A stretch of DNA of 35,350 bases from Tannerellaceae bacterium (GTDB taxonomy: Bacteria; Bacteroidota; Bacteroidia; Bacteroidales; Tannerellaceae): assembly GCA_021201865.1 (NCBI GenBank), contig JAJQEE010000040.1, positions 18,505-53,854 of the forward strand. The letters run 5' to 3'. The notes beneath the pieces are model-generated. The model was not told where the DNA came from and searched no databases. It worked only from the letters and a program-made list of their open reading frames with translations. The translations under genes were made by a program, and so were the position numbers. Shown in pieces: positions 33,762 through 35,350 of this stretch (its first letter is position 1; each line of letters starts with the position of its first letter).

Positions 33762-35168
33762 ATGGAAAACACTCGTCGTTCATTTATTAAGAAAGTTACC
33801 GCTGCCGGTATTGGAACGGCCGGATTAGCTATTGGTGGAAATGTGGCAGCAGCTACTACGTTGGATGCTGCAGAGCCTCAGACTAAAAAGAAAGCTGTTG
33901 GTAAGGATGACGGAAAATTGCGTTTCGGATTTATTGGAACCGGTTCCCGTTGCCAGGAACATATTAATAATGTCTTAGCCATACCGGGAAACAAGATTGT
34001 GGCTATTTGTGATATACAAAAAGGCCCGCTGGAAAGTACCCTTAAACATATTGCCAAATTTGGTGTAGCGGAACCGAAAGTCTACACGGGAAGTGAGCGG
34101 GCTTTTGAACAGATGCTGAATAACGAAGAATTTGATTGCGTAATCATCGCTACTCCCTGGGAATGGCATGTGCCGATGTCGGTGGCAGCTATGAAGGCCG
34201 GAGTTCCGTATGTAGGGGTGGAGGTCTCGGCAGCGAACACGGTAGAAGAATGCTGGGACCTGGTAAATGTGTCGGAAGCAACCGGAAGCCAGTTAAATAT
34301 ATTAGAGAATGTTTGTTACCGCCGGGACTGCATGGCAGCTCTGAATATGGTACGACAGGGATTGTTCGGAGAGATGATCCATGCTACCTGTGGTTACCAG
34401 CATGACCTGCGGGATGTGAAATTTAATGACGGTACCCAGTATTCCTATAAAAAAGGAGGTGAATTGCGTATGGGACCCACTGCTTTTGCTGAGGCGCAAT
34501 GGCGTACGCAACATTCGATCCGCCGGAACGGGGATATTTATCCGACGCATGGGATCGGGCCGGTGGCCAATTGCCTGGATATTAACCGGGGAAACCGTTT
34601 TCTCTCTTTAACAGCGATGGCTACTCAGTCCCGCGGATTGCATAAATTTATTGTAGACAATGGCGGAGAGAACCATCCGTATGCAAAAATACAGTTTAAC
34701 CTGGGAGATATCGTTACTTCTATGATCAAATGTGCCAACGGCCAGACTGTCATTGTAACACACGATACGAACCTGCCCCGCCCTTATTCTCTGGCGTTCC
34801 GTATCCAGGGGACGGAAGGTTTATGGATGAATGACGGAAATCATGTGTATGTAGAAGGCCAGTCCAAACCTCACCGTTGGGATGAATCGGATGAGTGGTT
34901 CAAAAAATATGATCACAAATTGTGGAGTTCTCTGGAAGAAAAAGCCAAAGAGGCCGGACATGGTGGGATGGATTTCATCATGATGTATGACTTTATTGAT
35001 GCGATCCGGAATAAGAAACCGGCTCCGATGGATTGCTATGATGCAGCCGCCTGGAGTGCTATTTCCGGATTATCGGAAATGTCTATTGCGCGGGGTGGTG
35101 CAGTCGTCGATTTCCCGGATTTTACCCGCGGGCAGTGGATCCACCGGGAACCTCATTTTGCTCTTTGA
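33762..35168 (+). CDS. Tat-exported Gfo/Idh/MocA-fold enzyme, GH109 (alpha-N-acetylgalactosaminidase)-like
   Basis: The ATG at 33762 (MENTRRSFIKKVTAAGIGTAG) gives 468 residues and places a twin-arginine signal at the N-terminus; an earlier Met adds ten unconserved residues. A Rossmann NAD-binding fold follows (LRFGFIGTGSRCQEHINN, VAICDIQKG). The motifs ILENVCYRRDCMAALNMV, YPTHGIGPVANCLDINRG, HDTNLPRPYSLAFRIQGTEG and GHGGMDFIMMYDFIDAIRN are those of the GH109 family, which uses NAD+ for redox-assisted glycoside cleavage. Tat export makes sense because the cofactor is bound before secretion. Beside SusC/SusD it suggests N-acetylgalactosamine-containing glycans such as mucin. Other Gfo/Idh oxidoreductases remain possible. 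Confidence 0.82.
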   Translation: MENTRRSFIKKVTAAGIGTAGLAIGGNVAAATTLDAAEPQTKKKAVGKDDGKLRFGFIGTGSRCQEHINNVLAIPGNKIVAICDIQKGPLESTLKHIAKFGVAEPKVYTGSERAFEQMLNNEEFDCVIIATPWEWHVPMSVAAMKAGVPYVGVEVSAANTVEECWDLVNVSEATGSQLNILENVCYRRDCMAALNMVRQGLFGEMIHATCGYQHDLRDVKFNDGTQYSYKKGGELRMGPTAFAEAQWRTQHSIRRNGDIYPTHGIGPVANCLDINRGNRFLSLTAMATQSRGLHKFIVDNGGENHPYAKIQFNLGDIVTSMIKCANGQTVIVTHDTNLPRPYSLAFRIQGTEGLWMNDGNHVYVEGQSKPHRWDESDEWFKKYDHKLWSSLEEKAKEAGHGGMDFIMMYDFIDAIRNKKPAPMDCYDAAAWSAISGLSEMSIARGGAVVDFPDFTRGQWIHREPHFAL

Positions 35169-35198
35169 TCTTAACCGCAATCGGATGATATAAAAGGA

Positions 35199-35227
35199 AA
35201 GCTTCCTCTTTATGGGAGGCTTTTCTC
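35199..35227 (+). terminator. Terminator after the GH109-like gene
   Basis: AAGCTTCC pairs with GGGAGGCTT (with wobble) across a TCTTTAT loop and runs into TTTTCTCTT, about 30 bases past the stop. It closes the glycan locus as seen in this window. Confidence 0.75.
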
Positions 35228-35350
35228 TTGTTAAACAAATTCATTTTTTATTTTCTTAATTAACAGACATTTTGTGAGTCACTTTTCGGAGCTATATAAG
35301 AAATTAGAAAGTGGGCTTTTTACTCCTTCCGGCTTTAATCTATAAAACAC

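Overview
This window looks like chromosome from a Bacteroidales gut anaerobe, most like Parabacteroides or Bacteroides. Evidence is the ECF sigma / FecR / STN-type SusC / SusD cassette, a Na+-pumping methylmalonyl-CoA decarboxylase operon of the succinate-propionate pathway, many signal peptides ending in A-Q, and promoters of the Bacteroidetes form TTTG-N19-21-TAnnTTTG. The genus is inferred, not proven. No rRNA, tRNA, CRISPR array, phage or classical insertion sequence was seen.

Layout. 1-542: start of an ABC-F ATPase gene on the minus strand, cut by the window edge. 931-3099: a secreted TPR protein with a degenerate trypsin-like domain, then a small secreted hypothetical. 3102-3799: four inverted copies of a ~60-bp palindrome-headed repeat enclosing a frameshifted DUF559 (Vsr-like) nuclease gene; this is the most unusual structure here. 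3862-8399 (minus): methylmalonyl-CoA epimerase, carboxyltransferase, a lamin-tail/OadG fusion, biotin carrier and membrane beta subunit, ending in a strong terminator. 8718-11934 (minus): transaldolase-like protein and a TonB-dependent receptor. 12091-14604: nitroreductase, DUF2520 (nonsense codon), KdsC-like phosphatase and Maf. 14725-15213: Dps. 15482-16906: DUF1254/DUF1214 protein with an in-frame stop. 17026-20810: Dabb protein, agmatine deiminase, N-carbamoylputrescine amidase, PabB and PabC in one tight operon linking putrescine and p-aminobenzoate synthesis. 21058-22838: frameshifted DUF4369-SUMF1 protein. 23072-26680 (minus): M28 peptidase and RecQ. 26857-35168: a glycan-utilisation locus of ECF sigma, FecR, SusC (two frameshifts), SusD and a Tat-exported GH109-like enzyme.

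How genes work together. The mce-mmd operon would convert (R)-methylmalonyl-CoA to the S form, decarboxylate it to propionyl-CoA and export Na+. In the right-hand locus a glycan bound by SusC/SusD would signal through the STN domain to FecR and release the ECF sigma factor; a GH109-like neighbour suggests an N-acetylgalactosamine-containing substrate.

A recurrent oddity is six coding lesions in five genes: four one-base changes in A or G runs and two in-frame stops, each explicable by C-to-T change of a glutamine codon. In each indel case, correcting the run restores a full-length, family-typical protein. Either this copy of the region is decaying or slippage-prone, or it carries sequence errors; the sequence alone cannot decide.
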